DNA from: Acidimicrobiales bacterium
Lineage (GTDB): Bacteria > Actinomycetota > Acidimicrobiia > Acidimicrobiales > Palsa-688
Reading direction: 5' to 3'
NCBI GenBank assembly: GCA_036378675.1
Contig: DASUWA010000023.1
Span: 1-64,000, forward strand
Length of the DNA stretch: 64,000 nucleotides
Shown here: positions 8,513-17,888 of the stretch, one piece after another
Layout: every line of letters begins with the position of its first letter
Position numbering within the stretch: position 1 is the first letter of the stretch
The notes under the pieces: model-generated
What the model was told of the DNA's origin: nothing
What the model saw: only the letters and a program-made list of their open reading frames with translations
Database searches by the model: none
Program-made: the position numbers and the translations under genes

Positions 8513-9994
8513 ATGAGCCAGCGAGACAGTTCCGGCCGCGACGCCAGCGCTTACGTCGACGGCAAATGGGTGACCGGGGATGGCCAACCGTTCGAGGTCG
8601 TAAACCCGTCCACCGAAGAAGTCCTAGCCACCGTTCCTTCGCTCACGGTCGCCCAAGCCGACGAAGCGGTCGACGCCGCCCGCCGCGCCTTCCAAGACGG
8701 GCCGTGGCGGGAAGTCGGACCGCGGGACCGCAGCCGGATGCTCCACCGTCTGGCCGACCTGCTCGAGCGGGACTTCGAGCAGCTGGTGGATCTGATGATC
8801 GACGAGATCGGGACGCCCCGGATGGTGGCGGAGTTCATGCAGGTCCCCTTCCCGATCCGCAACTTCCGCTGGTACGCCGCCGCGGCCGCCGGCCTGGCGA
8901 GCGGGCCCGACCAATCGTTGCCGACCACCGCCGCGGCCGACGGCTCCGCCACCCTGCTGACACGGGAACCGATCGGCTTGGTGCTCGGCCTCACGGCCTA
9001 CAACTTCCCGCTCAACCTGGCCGCCTGGAAGCTCGGTGGGGCGCTGGCCTCGGGCTGCAGCATCGTGCTGATGTGCTCGCCCAAGTCAGTGCTCAGCACC
9101 ACGGCGCTGGCCCGCCTGGTCGAGGAGGCCGGCTTCCCGCCCGGAGCGTTCAACTTCGTCTACGGACCGCCAGACGTAGCCGAGCACCTCTGCTCCCACC
9201 CGGCGGTGGACTTCGTGACCTTCACTGGTTCGGCCGTCGTCGGCCGCCGCATCGTCGAGCTGACCGCGCCCACCCTGAAGCGGGTGGTGCTGGAGCTCGG
9301 TGGGAAGTCGGCCGACGTGGTACTGCCCGGCGGCGACGTGCAGGCGCTGGCCGCCTCCTGCGTGAGCGGTTGGGCCGGCAACGCCGGCCAAGGTTGCAGC
9401 TCGCTCACCCGCACCCTTGTGCACCGGCCCGACTATGAGGCCTACCTCGACGCCGCGGTCGAGGTGGCTCGTTCGATGGGCTGTGGCGACCCCCACGATC
9501 CCACTACCGTGGTCGGACCGCTCATCTCGGCATCCCACCGCGACAGCGTGGCCGGGTATGTCGACCGGGCCGTCGAAGAGGGCGGCCGGGTCCTGACCGG
9601 GGGCCGGGCACCGGAGTCGCACCCGAAGGGGTTCTTCTACGAGCCGACCATCGTGACCGGCGTCGACAACTCGGCCGAGATCGCCCAGCAGGAGCTGTTC
9701 GGTCCGGTGAGCGTGGTGCTCCCCTACGACTCGGTCGATGAAGCGGTCGATCTGGCGAATGACAGTATCTATGGACTCGCGGCAAACGTGTGGGGACCGA
9801 CGGCCCAGGCCATGGCTGCGGCCCGGCGCATCCGGGCCGGGACGGTCACGATCAACGGCGGCGGGCCCATGTTGGCAGACCACCCCTGGGGCGGCTACAA
9901 GCAGAGCGGCCTCGGGCGCGAAGGCGGGGTGCTCGGCTTCGCCGAGTTCTTCGAAGCCAAGCACATCGTCTGGCCTCTCGACCCGCCGGGCTGA
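8513..9994 (+). CDS. NAD(P)-dependent aldehyde dehydrogenase
   Basis: A 493-residue member of the ALDH superfamily that oxidises an aldehyde to a carboxylic acid with NAD(P)+. The Asn of TAYNFPLNLAAWK (about 164), the general-base Glu261 in LELGGKSADVV, the nucleophile Cys295 in GNAGQGCSS and the ELFGPVSVV motif are all present. Length is normal for the family. A clear GCCGAGG site precedes the ATG. It is the first gene of the island with its own AT-rich promoter element, and it converges with the DUF35 gene 7 bp away. Substrate unknown; a role after P450 or alcohol oxidation is plausible. Confidence 0.93.
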   Translation: MSQRDSSGRDASAYVDGKWVTGDGQPFEVVNPSTEEVLATVPSLTVAQADEAVDAARRAFQDGPWREVGPRDRSRMLHRLADLLERDFEQLVDLMIDEIGTPRMVAEFMQVPFPIRNFRWYAAAAAGLASGPDQSLPTTAAADGSATLLTREPIGLVLGLTAYNFPLNLAAWKLGGALASGCSIVLMCSPKSVLSTTALARLVEEAGFPPGAFNFVYGPPDVAEHLCSHPAVDFVTFTGSAVVGRRIVELTAPTLKRVVLELGGKSADVVLPGGDVQALAASCVSGWAGNAGQGCSSLTRTLVHRPDYEAYLDAAVEVARSMGCGDPHDPTTVVGPLISASHRDSVAGYVDRAVEEGGRVLTGGRAPESHPKGFFYEPTIVTGVDNSAEIAQQELFGPVSVVLPYDSVDEAVDLANDSIYGLAANVWGPTAQAMAAARRIRAGTVTINGGGPMLADHPWGGYKQSGLGREGGVLGFAEFFEAKHIVWPLDPPG

Positions 9995-10001
9995 CGGCGG
10001 G

Positions 10002-10421
10002 TCAGGCCAGATCCCACTGGGGCAGGACGACCCCGTCGACCCTGTCGGCCCGGTCGAACCGGACCCGTACCGGATGCCCGACACCGGGCGAATGGCGGCC
10101 GTCCAGACGACCGACCAGCCGCACGCCTGGTACCGAATCGAGCTCCACCAGGAGGACGGTGTAGGGCACCGGAAAGGCCGGGTGCACCTGATGCTCCACG
10201 ACCGTCCAGGAGTAGACGGTGCCGGTCGTGCCGGCCGGCTCCCAGCGGCCATCCCCGCATTGGCAGTACGGGCACACCGGGACCGGTACGTGGAGGGCGG
10301 CGCCGCATCCTGCGCAGCGCCGGATGGCGAGCACACCCTGGGCGGCGGCCTCGAAGAAGCCGCCCGTGTCCCGGTCGTCGACAACCGGAACGACCGGCAC
10401 CACCGGCTTACCCTCAGGCAC
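10002..10421 (-). CDS. DUF35 OB-fold protein with zinc ribbon
   Basis: A 139-residue acyl-CoA-associated protein. An N-terminal helix is followed by a rubredoxin-like zinc ribbon (CAGCGA...CPYC, residues about 40-60) and an OB fold (GTVYSWTVVEH, then VELDSVPGVRLVGRL). DUF35 proteins partner thiolase-like enzymes, as ChsH2 does with Ltp2 in steroid side-chain cleavage. The start is placed at the GTG whose GTGCCTGA overlaps the stop of the upstream SDR, as expected for coupled genes. A longer frame upstream is the SDR read in another frame. Its likely partner is the Ltp-like protein at 13040 in the divergent unit. Confidence 0.85.
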   Translation of the reverse strand: MPEGKPVVPVVPVVDDRDTGGFFEAAAQGVLAIRRCAGCGAALHVPVPVCPYCQCGDGRWEPAGTTGTVYSWTVVEHQVHPAFPVPYTVLLVELDSVPGVRLVGRLDGRHSPGVGHPVRVRFDRADRVDGVVLPQWDLA

Positions 10422-11217
10422 CGGCGCCCGCCCCGAGCACCCGCTCGCCCGGGAAGACGCCGGGATGGGAGATCCCCTGACCCCCGTCAACCCGGACGAC
10501 TGACCCGGTGGTGAAGGTTGCCGACTCCCCCGCGAGGTACAGGGCGGCTCCGATGATCTCGTGCGGGCGGCCCGCCCGGCCCAGAGGGTAGGCCCGTGTC
10601 ATCTCAGCCAGGCGATCCGGATCCCAGTCCCGCGCGATGTCGGTGAGGAACGGTCCGGCCATGATCGTGTTGACCCGCACCTTCGGGCCGTAGGCGAGTG
10701 CGAAGCCGGAGGTCAGGGCGTCCAGCCCGGCCTTGGCCGCCGCGTAAGGCAGCTCGTTGGGCGTCGGGCGGATGGCCGCCACGCTGCTCACGTTGACGAT
10801 GGCGCCGCCCTGCCCTTCGGCCATGCGGCGGCCGACCAGAGCGCTCAGCCGGAAGGGGCCTTTGAGGTTGACTCCGATGACCTTGTCGAAGAGCTCCTCG
10901 CTGACCTCCATCAGGCTCGGGTACAGGGGGGCGATACCGGCATTGTTGATCAGGACGTCTATGCGGCCATGGGCGTCGTACACCGCCGCGACCAGGTCGT
11001 CGAGGTCGCCCCACCTACCGACGTGGCAGGCGTGGGCGCTGTGCACCGCGCCGCTCGGGGCCGGCAGCTCGGCCACCAGCGTCTCGCAAGCTTCCAACTT
11101 GCGGCTGGCCACTGCCACCGAGGCGCCCGCTGCGGCGAAGGCCTGGCTCATCTCGCGCCCGAGGCCGCGGCTACCTCCCGTGACGAGGACAACTCTTCCA
11201 TGGAAATCGCCCATCAC
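10414..11217 (-). CDS. short-chain dehydrogenase/reductase
   Basis: A 267-residue classical SDR. It has the cofactor motif TGGSRGLG (13-20), NNAG (91-94) and the catalytic set Ser144/145, Tyr158 and Lys162 (YAAAK). It probably oxidises or reduces a hydroxyl/keto group, perhaps a 3-hydroxyacyl-CoA, with NAD(P). Transcription is leftward from the shared divergent region that also serves the amidohydrolase. Its stop overlaps the DUF35 start, so the two are one operon. The first Met is followed by a second Met that is an equally good start. Confidence 0.9.
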   Translation of the reverse strand: MMGDFHGRVVLVTGGSRGLGREMSQAFAAAGASVAVASRKLEACETLVAELPAPSGAVHSAHACHVGRWGDLDDLVAAVYDAHGRIDVLINNAGIAPLYPSLMEVSEELFDKVIGVNLKGPFRLSALVGRRMAEGQGGAIVNVSSVAAIRPTPNELPYAAAKAGLDALTSGFALAYGPKVRVNTIMAGPFLTDIARDWDPDRLAEMTRAYPLGRAGRPHEIIGAALYLAGESATFTTGSVVRVDGGQGISHPGVFPGERVLGAGAGA

Positions 11218-11262
11218 CCGACCGTAAATCCTGATAAGGGATTTGTCAACTCTTCCTTATAT

Positions 11263-11277
11263 TCATCATAAGAAATA
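11263..11277 (+). promoter_or_regulatory. island promoter element B (TCATCATAAGAAATA)
   Basis: Copy of the island-wide element, oriented toward the amidohydrolase unit and 63 bp before its ATG. It sits in the divergent region shared with the SDR-DUF35 operon. Its 3' half is the weakest match of the five. Confidence 0.4.
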
Positions 11278-11340
11278 GCTTGCTCGCTCGGATGGCCCCT
11301 GCTACCATCAACGGGCAGGCACCACTCGGGGAGGGACCAG

Positions 11341-12522
11341 ATGCTCAGCGCCGCCGATGTCGATCGGTACCGGATCGTCGACACCGATTCCCACGTCGTC
11401 GAGCCTTACGACCTGTGGACGTCGAGGCTGTCGACGGCCAAATGGGGGGACAAGGTCCCCCACGTCCGCTTCGATCCCGAGCTGCAAGAGGACGCCTGGT
11501 ACTTCGGGTCGGAGCGGATCTCGGCCGCTGCCGCGGCGGCGCAGGCGGGATGGAAGGAGTACCCCCCGGACCACCCCCCAACTTTGTCCGTGGTCGACCC
11601 CGCCACATGGGACCCGGAGCTGCGGCTCGAGTGGATGGACACCCACGGCATCTGGGCCCAGGTCCTGTACCCCAACGTCGCCGGCTTCGGCGCCGGGCGC
11701 TACCTGGCGATCGGCGACCACGAGCTGATGCTGGCGTGCGTGCAGGCCTACAACGACTTCCTCGTCGACTACGCCTCGGCCGACCGCCGGCGGTACGTGC
11801 CGATCATGGCCATCCCCTTCTGGGACCTCGACGAGTCGGTGCGTGAGATCGAGCGCGGCGCGGCGCTGGGCCACAAGGGCATCATCATGAGCGGCGAGCC
11901 GGGATTCTGGAGCCTGCCCAAGCTGACCGAGCCGTACTGGGACCGGCTGTGGGCGGCCGCCCAGGACACCGAGCTGTCGATCAACTTCCACATCGGATCG
12001 GGCGACATGTCGCTCTTCGAGTCCGTGTACGAGGGGAGCGGGCGGCATGCCAACTACGCCTCCTTCTCCATGCAGTTCGGCATGAGCAACGCCAAGGTCA
12101 TCGCCCTGCTCATCACCGGCGGAATCTGCCACCGCTTCCCCCGCCTCAACTTCGTGTCGGTCGAGAGCGGCGTGGGCTGGCTGCCCTTCGCGCTGGCCGG
12201 CCTGGACTGGCAGTGGAAGAACTGCGGGGTCCCGCTGGAGCATCCGGAGTACGACTTGTTGCCGAGCGAGTACTTCAAGCGCCAGATCTACGGCTGCTTC
12301 TGGTTCGAGACCGATACCGCCAAATCAGCCATCGAGCAGCTCGGCCCCGACTGCATCCTCTACGAGACGGACTTCCCGCATCCCACGAGCATGTCGCCGG
12401 GGCCGGCCACCTCGGCCATCTCACCGAGGGTGTTCGTTTCCGAAGAGCTCGGCGACCTGTCCGACGACGTGTTGCGCAAGATCCTCCACGAGAACGCCGC
12501 CCGCATCTACCACCTCGACTGA
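11341..12522 (+). CDS. amidohydrolase-related (amidohydrolase 2) metal hydrolase
   Basis: A 393-residue TIM-barrel metal enzyme of the PF04909 type. Family marks are the N-terminal DTDSHVVEP (12-20) with metal ligands, INFHIGSGDM in the middle, FVSVESGVGWLP, and the late Asp in LYETDFPHPTS (about 340-350). Members hydrolyse or decarboxylate small ring or keto acids (ACMSD, LigW types), so ring-opening hydrolysis or decarboxylation is possible here. The GGGAGGGACC ribosome-binding site supports the start. It leads a unit with the SnoaL-like and Ltp-like genes, 12 and 28 bp apart. Confidence 0.9.
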   Translation: MLSAADVDRYRIVDTDSHVVEPYDLWTSRLSTAKWGDKVPHVRFDPELQEDAWYFGSERISAAAAAAQAGWKEYPPDHPPTLSVVDPATWDPELRLEWMDTHGIWAQVLYPNVAGFGAGRYLAIGDHELMLACVQAYNDFLVDYASADRRRYVPIMAIPFWDLDESVREIERGAALGHKGIIMSGEPGFWSLPKLTEPYWDRLWAAAQDTELSINFHIGSGDMSLFESVYEGSGRHANYASFSMQFGMSNAKVIALLITGGICHRFPRLNFVSVESGVGWLPFALAGLDWQWKNCGVPLEHPEYDLLPSEYFKRQIYGCFWFETDTAKSAIEQLGPDCILYETDFPHPTSMSPGPATSAISPRVFVSEELGDLSDDVLRKILHENAARIYHLD

Positions 12523-12534
12523 AAGGTTCCCGCC

Positions 12535-13011
12535 ATGTCGGTAGTCAAGGACTTCGAGGCCCTGCAGGACCGGCTCGACATCACGGACACGATCTATCGC
12601 TACGCGTCGTGCATCGACCGCCGGGACATCGCCGGCGTACGGGCCGTTCTGGCCGATGACATCTGGGCTCAGTACGGAAACGCCGAACCCATGCGGGGCG
12701 GTGACACGGTGGCCTCTTGGATCGACTCGGCCACCGCCGACTGCATCTGGCAGCACCACCTGTTGAGCGTCTACCACGTGGATCTCAACGGCGATGTCGC
12801 CGACGCCCTCGTCTACCACACCTCCTATCAGATGATGGCTGCCACCCCGGACCTGGTCAACGTGTTGGTCGCGCGCTACCACAACAAGCTCCAGCGAACC
12901 GAGGACGGTTGGCGCATCAGCCGGCTGGTGTTCGAGATCCTCTGGGGCGAGCAGCGGCGGGACGGCACCGGGTTCCTCGAGTCGGTGGGCGGGCGGGGCC
13001 CGACCCTCTGA
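12535..13011 (+). CDS. SnoaL-like / NTF2-fold protein
   Basis: A 158-residue SnoaL_4-type protein. It starts with the family-typical helix DITDTIYRYASCIDRRD followed by V.AVLADDI, then strands WQHHLLSVYHVDLNGD and YHNKLQRTEDGWRISRL. These small cone-shaped proteins act as isomerases, cyclases or dehydratases on hydrophobic ring substrates. The gene sits 12 bp after the amidohydrolase stop with an AAAGG site. No catalytic residue can be named, so the reaction is unknown. Confidence 0.85.
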   Translation: MSVVKDFEALQDRLDITDTIYRYASCIDRRDIAGVRAVLADDIWAQYGNAEPMRGGDTVASWIDSATADCIWQHHLLSVYHVDLNGDVADALVYHTSYQMMAATPDLVNVLVARYHNKLQRTEDGWRISRLVFEILWGEQRRDGTGFLESVGGRGPTL

Positions 13012-13039
13012 GCGCTCGACCCCGCTGACTCTGATCGCA

Positions 13040-14233
13040 ATGAAGGCCTTCCCCCACCGGGACCGCTGCGCCATCTCGGGGATAGGAGCCACCGCCTACT
13101 CCCGCGACTCGGGCCGCAGCGACCTGGCCCTGGCCTCGGAAGCCAGCCTGGCCGCCATCGCCGACGCCGGCCTGAAGCCGAGCGACATAGACGGCATCGT
13201 GCGTTGCGATATGGACCTGGTCCGGGGTAACGATCTGGTCCACACCCTCGGGATCCCCGATCTCACCTACGTCGGCGAGGCCGGCCCCGGCGGGGTGGCC
13301 CCGTGCGCCATGGTCGGCCAGGCGGTGGCCGCCGTCCTGGCCGGGCTGGCCACCAATGTCCTCGTCTTCCGCTCGCTCAACGGCCGCTCGGGTCGCCGCT
13401 TCGGGCAGGGCGCGGCCGGTGGCGGCTCGGACTCCCACGCCGTGGGCGGCAGCGGCACCTTCGACGAGCTCTTCGCACCGTACGGCCTGGTCACCCCCGG
13501 CCAGATCTTCGCCCTCATCGCCCAGAGGCACATCGCCGACTTCGGCACCACCCCCGAGGATCTCGGCACCGTCGCGGTGACCTGCCGGGCCCGGGCCAAC
13601 GCCAACCCGGCGGCCCAGATGCACGACCGGACCCTGTCCATCGACGAATACCTCGGCGCCCGCATCATCTCAGACCCGCTCCGCCTGTTCGACTTCTGCC
13701 TGGAGACCGACGGCGCCTGCGCCGTGGTGGTCACCACAACCGAGCGGGCCGCCGACGGTCCGCATCCTCCGGCGCTCATCCGGGCCGTGGCCCAGGGAAG
13801 CCTGTCCCGCCCCCAGCCTGGCATCCAGTTCCCCGTCCTCATGCGGGAGTCGATCACCACGCTGCCGGCGCAGCCCACCGCTCGGACCCTGTACGAGCGG
13901 GCCGGCCTCGGCCCGGAGGAAATCGACGTGGCCCAGCTATACGACTGCTTCACCATCACGGTGTTGATGCAGCTCGAGGACTTCGGCTTCTGCAAGAAGG
14001 GCGAGGGCGGGCCGTTCGCCCGCGCCGGGGAGATCGACCTGGGCGGCCGAGTGCCCATCAACACCGGGGGCGGCCACCTCTCCGAGGGCTACATCCACGG
14101 CATGAACCACATAGTGGAAGGGGTGCGCCAGATCCGCGGCACCTCGACATCGCAGGTCCCAGGCGCCGAAGTCTGCCTGGTGACCTCTACGCCCCTGCCG
14201 CCGGGGAGCGCCCTGATCCTGCGCCGCGGCTAG
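13040..14233 (+). CDS. thiolase-like lipid-transfer protein (Ltp2-type aldolase candidate)
   Basis: A 397-residue thiolase-fold protein. The usual nucleophile segment reads GGVAPCAMVG rather than N-x-CATG, and the C-terminal part has HLSEGYIHGMNHIVE (about 346-360), the Tyr/His-containing motif of Ltp proteins instead of the thiolase GHP/GEP motif. In Ltp2 such enzymes are retro-aldolases working with a DUF35 partner. The DUF35 gene at 10002 is the likely mate. A side-chain cleavage step is inferred; the substrate is unknown. It is the last gene of the rightward unit. Confidence 0.82.
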   Translation: MKAFPHRDRCAISGIGATAYSRDSGRSDLALASEASLAAIADAGLKPSDIDGIVRCDMDLVRGNDLVHTLGIPDLTYVGEAGPGGVAPCAMVGQAVAAVLAGLATNVLVFRSLNGRSGRRFGQGAAGGGSDSHAVGGSGTFDELFAPYGLVTPGQIFALIAQRHIADFGTTPEDLGTVAVTCRARANANPAAQMHDRTLSIDEYLGARIISDPLRLFDFCLETDGACAVVVTTTERAADGPHPPALIRAVAQGSLSRPQPGIQFPVLMRESITTLPAQPTARTLYERAGLGPEEIDVAQLYDCFTITVLMQLEDFGFCKKGEGGPFARAGEIDLGGRVPINTGGGHLSEGYIHGMNHIVEGVRQIRGTSTSQVPGAEVCLVTSTPLPPGSALILRRG

Positions 14234-14249
14234 CTTCCTGCCGGGCGCC

Positions 14250-15089
14250 CTACCGCCACTCGATCAGCTCGTCGAAGCGGGTCGGCCAGTGCCGCCGGTA
14301 GTACTCGTGCTGCACGGCGAAGTGGGTGGCCACCAGCTTGGCCGCCTTGCTGGCCTGACCGGCGGCGATGGCCCGGGCGATGTCGGCGTGCTCCTCGATG
14401 ATGGCCTCGTGCAACTCCACCGGATCCATGGTGGACACGATGTGGGTGCTGATGATGCTCGTGACCGCCTTGGTGATGAGCGATAGCACCGGATTGTCGG
14501 TCATGTCGTAGATGACGTTGTGGAAGTCGTAGGTCGTGGCGTGGTAGCCGGCGCCCTCCTTCGGCGCCGAGCGGGTGTCGGTGAACGGCTTCATCCGCTC
14601 CTTGCGATCCGGATGGCGGGCGGCCAGCTCGGCGCACATGGGCTCCAGGCTCTCCTGGGTGGCGAAGATGTCGCCGTACTTCATGCCGCCCAGATGGAAG
14701 TACAGCGAGATGGTCCGGGCCAGGTGTCGGGCGTCGACGCTGCCCACAACGGGTCCGCCGCCCGGACCCGGCTTGAGGCTGATCAGCCCCTGCACCTCGA
14801 GCAGCCGCAGCGCCTCCCGGAGGGACGCCCGGCTGACCCGATACTCCTGCAGCATGGCCGCTTCGAGCGGCAGCCGGTCGCCAGTGTGCAGCCCTCTCGC
14901 CATGATGTCGTGCACGATGCTCTGGGCCACGTTCTCCGAGGTCTTGGCCACCCGTCTCTCGCCTTCGGAGAAACCGACCCCGTAGATGGCGTCGGCGTCC
15001 TGCCGTTCGGTGCTCACTCTCGGGCTGATGCCTCTCGCCTGACCGTCATGGTTCACCCTGTCGTCGAAGTCCGGCAGAGATGGTGGCAT
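14250..15089 (-). CDS. GntR-family (FCD) transcriptional regulator
   Basis: A 279-residue FadR-subfamily regulator. A winged helix lies at about 48-112 (ENVAQSIVHDIMARGLHTGDRLP, then RVSRASLREALRLLEVQGLI), followed by an all-helical FCD ligand/metal domain (ELAARHPDRK, HNVIYDMTDN, HADIARAIAAG). It is the last gene of the ABC-transporter operon, 46 bp after the permease. It is the most likely regulator of the island and perhaps of the shared AT-rich promoters. The first 40 residues are low-complexity, so a later start is possible. Confidence 0.88.
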   Translation of the reverse strand: MPPSLPDFDDRVNHDGQARGISPRVSTERQDADAIYGVGFSEGERRVAKTSENVAQSIVHDIMARGLHTGDRLPLEAAMLQEYRVSRASLREALRLLEVQGLISLKPGPGGGPVVGSVDARHLARTISLYFHLGGMKYGDIFATQESLEPMCAELAARHPDRKERMKPFTDTRSAPKEGAGYHATTYDFHNVIYDMTDNPVLSLITKAVTSIISTHIVSTMDPVELHEAIIEEHADIARAIAAGQASKAAKLVATHFAVQHEYYRRHWPTRFDELIEWR

Positions 15090-15135
15090 GCCGTGCCTCC
15101 TTCGTCCAGCATCCAGCGGGCCCGGCCCGGAGGCG

Positions 15136-16314
15136 CTAGGCGGCCGGCTCGGCCGACGGCCGGGCCGCGGCCTCCCCGGCCGACCGCGAACGGATCATGC
15201 GCCGGACGGCCGAGCCGTCCCGGCCCCGTCCAATTGAGCCGCGGGTGCTGGCGATGGCCACCGCCACGATGAGGGCGACCCCCTGGAACAGCGGGCTGAC
15301 CCAGAACGCGCCCGCACCGAACTGGAGGCTGAGGCCCTGTATGCCGAAGGCCAGCGCGAAGTAGGCGATGAGCGTGCCCCACACATTCGGTCGCTGCGAC
15401 AGCTGGGAGGCCCCGAAGAACACCGCCGCCAGCGCCGGAAACAGATAGCCCTGACCGATGTCGCTCGTGTAGGCCCCGACCTGGGCGCTGTACAGCACCC
15501 CGGCCAGCCCGGCCACCGCACCCGAGACCACGAGCGAGCTCCACACGATGCCGTCCGCCCGGATGCCGGCGAGCCGGGCCGCCTCCCGGTTGCCGCCGAT
15601 GGCGAACATGCGCCGGCCCACCGGGGTGTGCTCGAGCACGAACCACATGACGGCGGCCAGGACGATCAGGTAGATGTCGAGGAACGGGATGCCTAGCACC
15701 TTGTTGTTCCCGAGGCCGACGACCGTGGTCGAGAACTTGCCGGCGATCTGGCGGTTCTGCGAGACGTACAGCTGGAAGGCGCTCAGGACCTGGGTCATGC
15801 CGAGCGTGGCGATGAGCGAGTTGACCCTCAGCTTCACCACGATGAACCCCGACACCGCCCCGATCAGCCCGCAGAACACGACGGTGCCGGCGGCCACGAC
15901 GCCGAAGGGGATGGAGGCGTGCTGGGAGAACCATGCCGTCAGGACGATCGACAGCGACATCATCTCGCCGACCGACAGGTCGTAGGTGTCCGTCGTCAGC
16001 GGCACCAGGAAGGCAAGCGCCAGGACGGCGGTGACCGCACCCTGAGAGAACACCAGCTGGGTGGTCCTGACGGTCAGAAACAAGTGGAACTTGAGCGCGC
16101 CGAATAGGACCAGGAACGTCAGCCACAGGTACACCGCGCTGAATCGGGTCAGGCTTGGTGGGGCCAAGCGCCGGGAACGCGATGCCGGAGCTGCCGGCCG
16201 TTGCTCGTTCCGACGCGCCGACCCGGTGGAGGGCCCGCACTCGCCGGCCGGGGAGGCCGTGGACGAGGTCCGTGACGTGGTGAGCGTCTGTAGCGTCATC
16301 TTCTTCGCCGTCAT
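15136..16314 (-). CDS. ribose-type ABC transporter permease
   Basis: A 392-residue inner-membrane protein of the BPD_transp_2 (RbsC/XylH) family with about 10 hydrophobic spans from residue 50 on. It has LRVNSLIATLGM and the C-terminal FGASQLSQRP/GTLIAYFALA region. It forms the channel for the periplasm-facing lipoprotein at 17889 and the ATPase at 16311. The gene overlaps the ATPase stop by 4 bp. Both ends (first 45 and last 30 residues) are Ala/Arg/Ser-rich extensions. Confidence 0.9.
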   Translation of the reverse strand: MTAKKMTLQTLTTSRTSSTASPAGECGPSTGSARRNEQRPAAPASRSRRLAPPSLTRFSAVYLWLTFLVLFGALKFHLFLTVRTTQLVFSQGAVTAVLALAFLVPLTTDTYDLSVGEMMSLSIVLTAWFSQHASIPFGVVAAGTVVFCGLIGAVSGFIVVKLRVNSLIATLGMTQVLSAFQLYVSQNRQIAGKFSTTVVGLGNNKVLGIPFLDIYLIVLAAVMWFVLEHTPVGRRMFAIGGNREAARLAGIRADGIVWSSLVVSGAVAGLAGVLYSAQVGAYTSDIGQGYLFPALAAVFFGASQLSQRPNVWGTLIAYFALAFGIQGLSLQFGAGAFWVSPLFQGVALIVAVAIASTRGSIGRGRDGSAVRRMIRSRSAGEAAARPSAEPAA

Positions 16315-17855
16315 CCTTTCGCCGCCGTGAGCTGATCGAGGTCGATCTTCTCGGGGGTCAGCTCGGGACCCCCTTCGAGGGTGCGGGCCACCCGGCCGCG
16401 GGCCATCACGAGGACCCGGTCGGAGAGGGCGGCCAGCTCGTCACTGTCGGTGGATATCAAGAGCACTGCCTTGCCTTCCGCCGCGCACCGGCGGATCACT
16501 TCGTGGATCTGGGCGCGGGCTCCGATGTCGATGCCGAGGGTGGGATCGTCGAGGACGAGCAGGCTGGGCGAAAGGCGGAGGGCTCGGGCCACGAGCACCT
16601 TCTGCTGGTTGCCGCCCGACAGGCTCGACATCGGCGCCTCGGTGCCCTGGGTCACGATTCCGAGGCTGCGGATCCATTCGTTCACTTCCTGTTGCTCCAA
16701 GCCGCGGCTGATCCGCCCGATCCGGCGGTGGCGGTCCAGGGCGGCGATGGTCGTGTTGGCCCGCACCGACATGGCCGGAAACACGCCGAACTGACCCCGC
16801 TCCCCCGGGATGGATGCCACACCGGCGGCCAGCGCCCGGCGGGGATCGCCGCCCGGGACCACCCGGCCGCCGACCGACACCGTGCCCCGCCGCGCCAGTC
16901 GGCCGCTGAGGAGCGGACCCAGCGACTCCCGGCCCGAACCGGTGATGCCGGCCACGCCGAGGATCTCGCCCGGCCGGATCGACAAGTCGACGTCCTCGAC
17001 CCGGGCGCCGGAAAGGCCGGCCACCTGCAATACGGGGGCCAGCTCCGCGGCGCCGGCCCGGGCTGCGGGGCCGCCGGCCGAGCCAGCCGGCCGGTCGCGG
17101 GAGCCGGGGCCGGCGTCGGCCAGAACGTGACCGACGATCAGCTCGGTCAGCCGGTCGTGGTCGAGCTCGCCTCGGCCCACCGACGCCACCACCGACCCGT
17201 CACGCAGGACGGTGATCCGGTCCGATATCTGCAGCACCTCGTCGAGATGGTGGGACACGAGTACGACGCCATGACCTTCGGCCCGGAGCCGGCCGATCAC
17301 GTCCAGAAGCCGGGCCACCTCGTCGGGAGGCAGGGCTGCGGTCGGCTCGTCCAGGACCAGCATGAGCCGCTCTCCCTCGGTGTCCATCAGCGCCCGGGCG
17401 ATGGCCACCCCCGTGCGTTCGGCCAGGCTGAGCTCGCTCACCGGGACCGACACATCGCCTGAAAGACCTAACCGGTCCAGGCACAACCGGACCCGGCGGG
17501 CGCTCTCGCCCCACCGGATCCGGCGGCCCAGCCCGGTCGGGTACGGCTGGCCGAGCATCATGTTCTCGAGAACGCTGAGTGACAGGACGAGCCCCAGGTC
17601 CTGGTGGACGAAGCGCAACCCGACGGCGCGGGCCGCCGCCCCGTGGCCCAGCTGGAAGGGCCGGCCGTCGATGGTGGCCGAAGCTCCCGGGTCGGGCTCG
17701 TGGTAGCCGGAGAGGACCTTGATCAGAGTCGACTTGCCCGACCCGTTCTGGCCCACGAGGGCGTGGACCTCCCCGAAGTCGGCTCTCAGGTCGACCGACC
17801 TGAGAGCCGTCTGTCCCGGGAACGTCTTGGAGAGCCCGGTGATCTGCAATGTCAC
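16311..17855 (-). CDS. ribose-type ABC transporter ATPase (two NBDs)
   Basis: A 514-residue RbsA/MglA-type protein with two nucleotide-binding domains. The first has Walker A GQNGSGKST (about 35-43), signature LSLAERTGVA and Walker B LMLVLDEPTA. The second has the degenerate P-loop GITGSGRES usual in RbsA proteins, a full signature LSGGNQQKV and LLVLDDPT. It energises import through the permease encoded just downstream (4-bp overlap). This transporter class usually carries sugars, but some members import sterol-like, lignin-derived or other small molecules. Confidence 0.93.
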   Translation of the reverse strand: MTLQITGLSKTFPGQTALRSVDLRADFGEVHALVGQNGSGKSTLIKVLSGYHEPDPGASATIDGRPFQLGHGAAARAVGLRFVHQDLGLVLSLSVLENMMLGQPYPTGLGRRIRWGESARRVRLCLDRLGLSGDVSVPVSELSLAERTGVAIARALMDTEGERLMLVLDEPTAALPPDEVARLLDVIGRLRAEGHGVVLVSHHLDEVLQISDRITVLRDGSVVASVGRGELDHDRLTELIVGHVLADAGPGSRDRPAGSAGGPAARAGAAELAPVLQVAGLSGARVEDVDLSIRPGEILGVAGITGSGRESLGPLLSGRLARRGTVSVGGRVVPGGDPRRALAAGVASIPGERGQFGVFPAMSVRANTTIAALDRHRRIGRISRGLEQQEVNEWIRSLGIVTQGTEAPMSSLSGGNQQKVLVARALRLSPSLLVLDDPTLGIDIGARAQIHEVIRRCAAEGKAVLLISTDSDELAALSDRVLVMARGRVARTLEGGPELTPEKIDLDQLTAAKG

Positions 17856-17888
17856 GGCGCGCCTCCTGCCCTTCTCACGGCCGTCCGG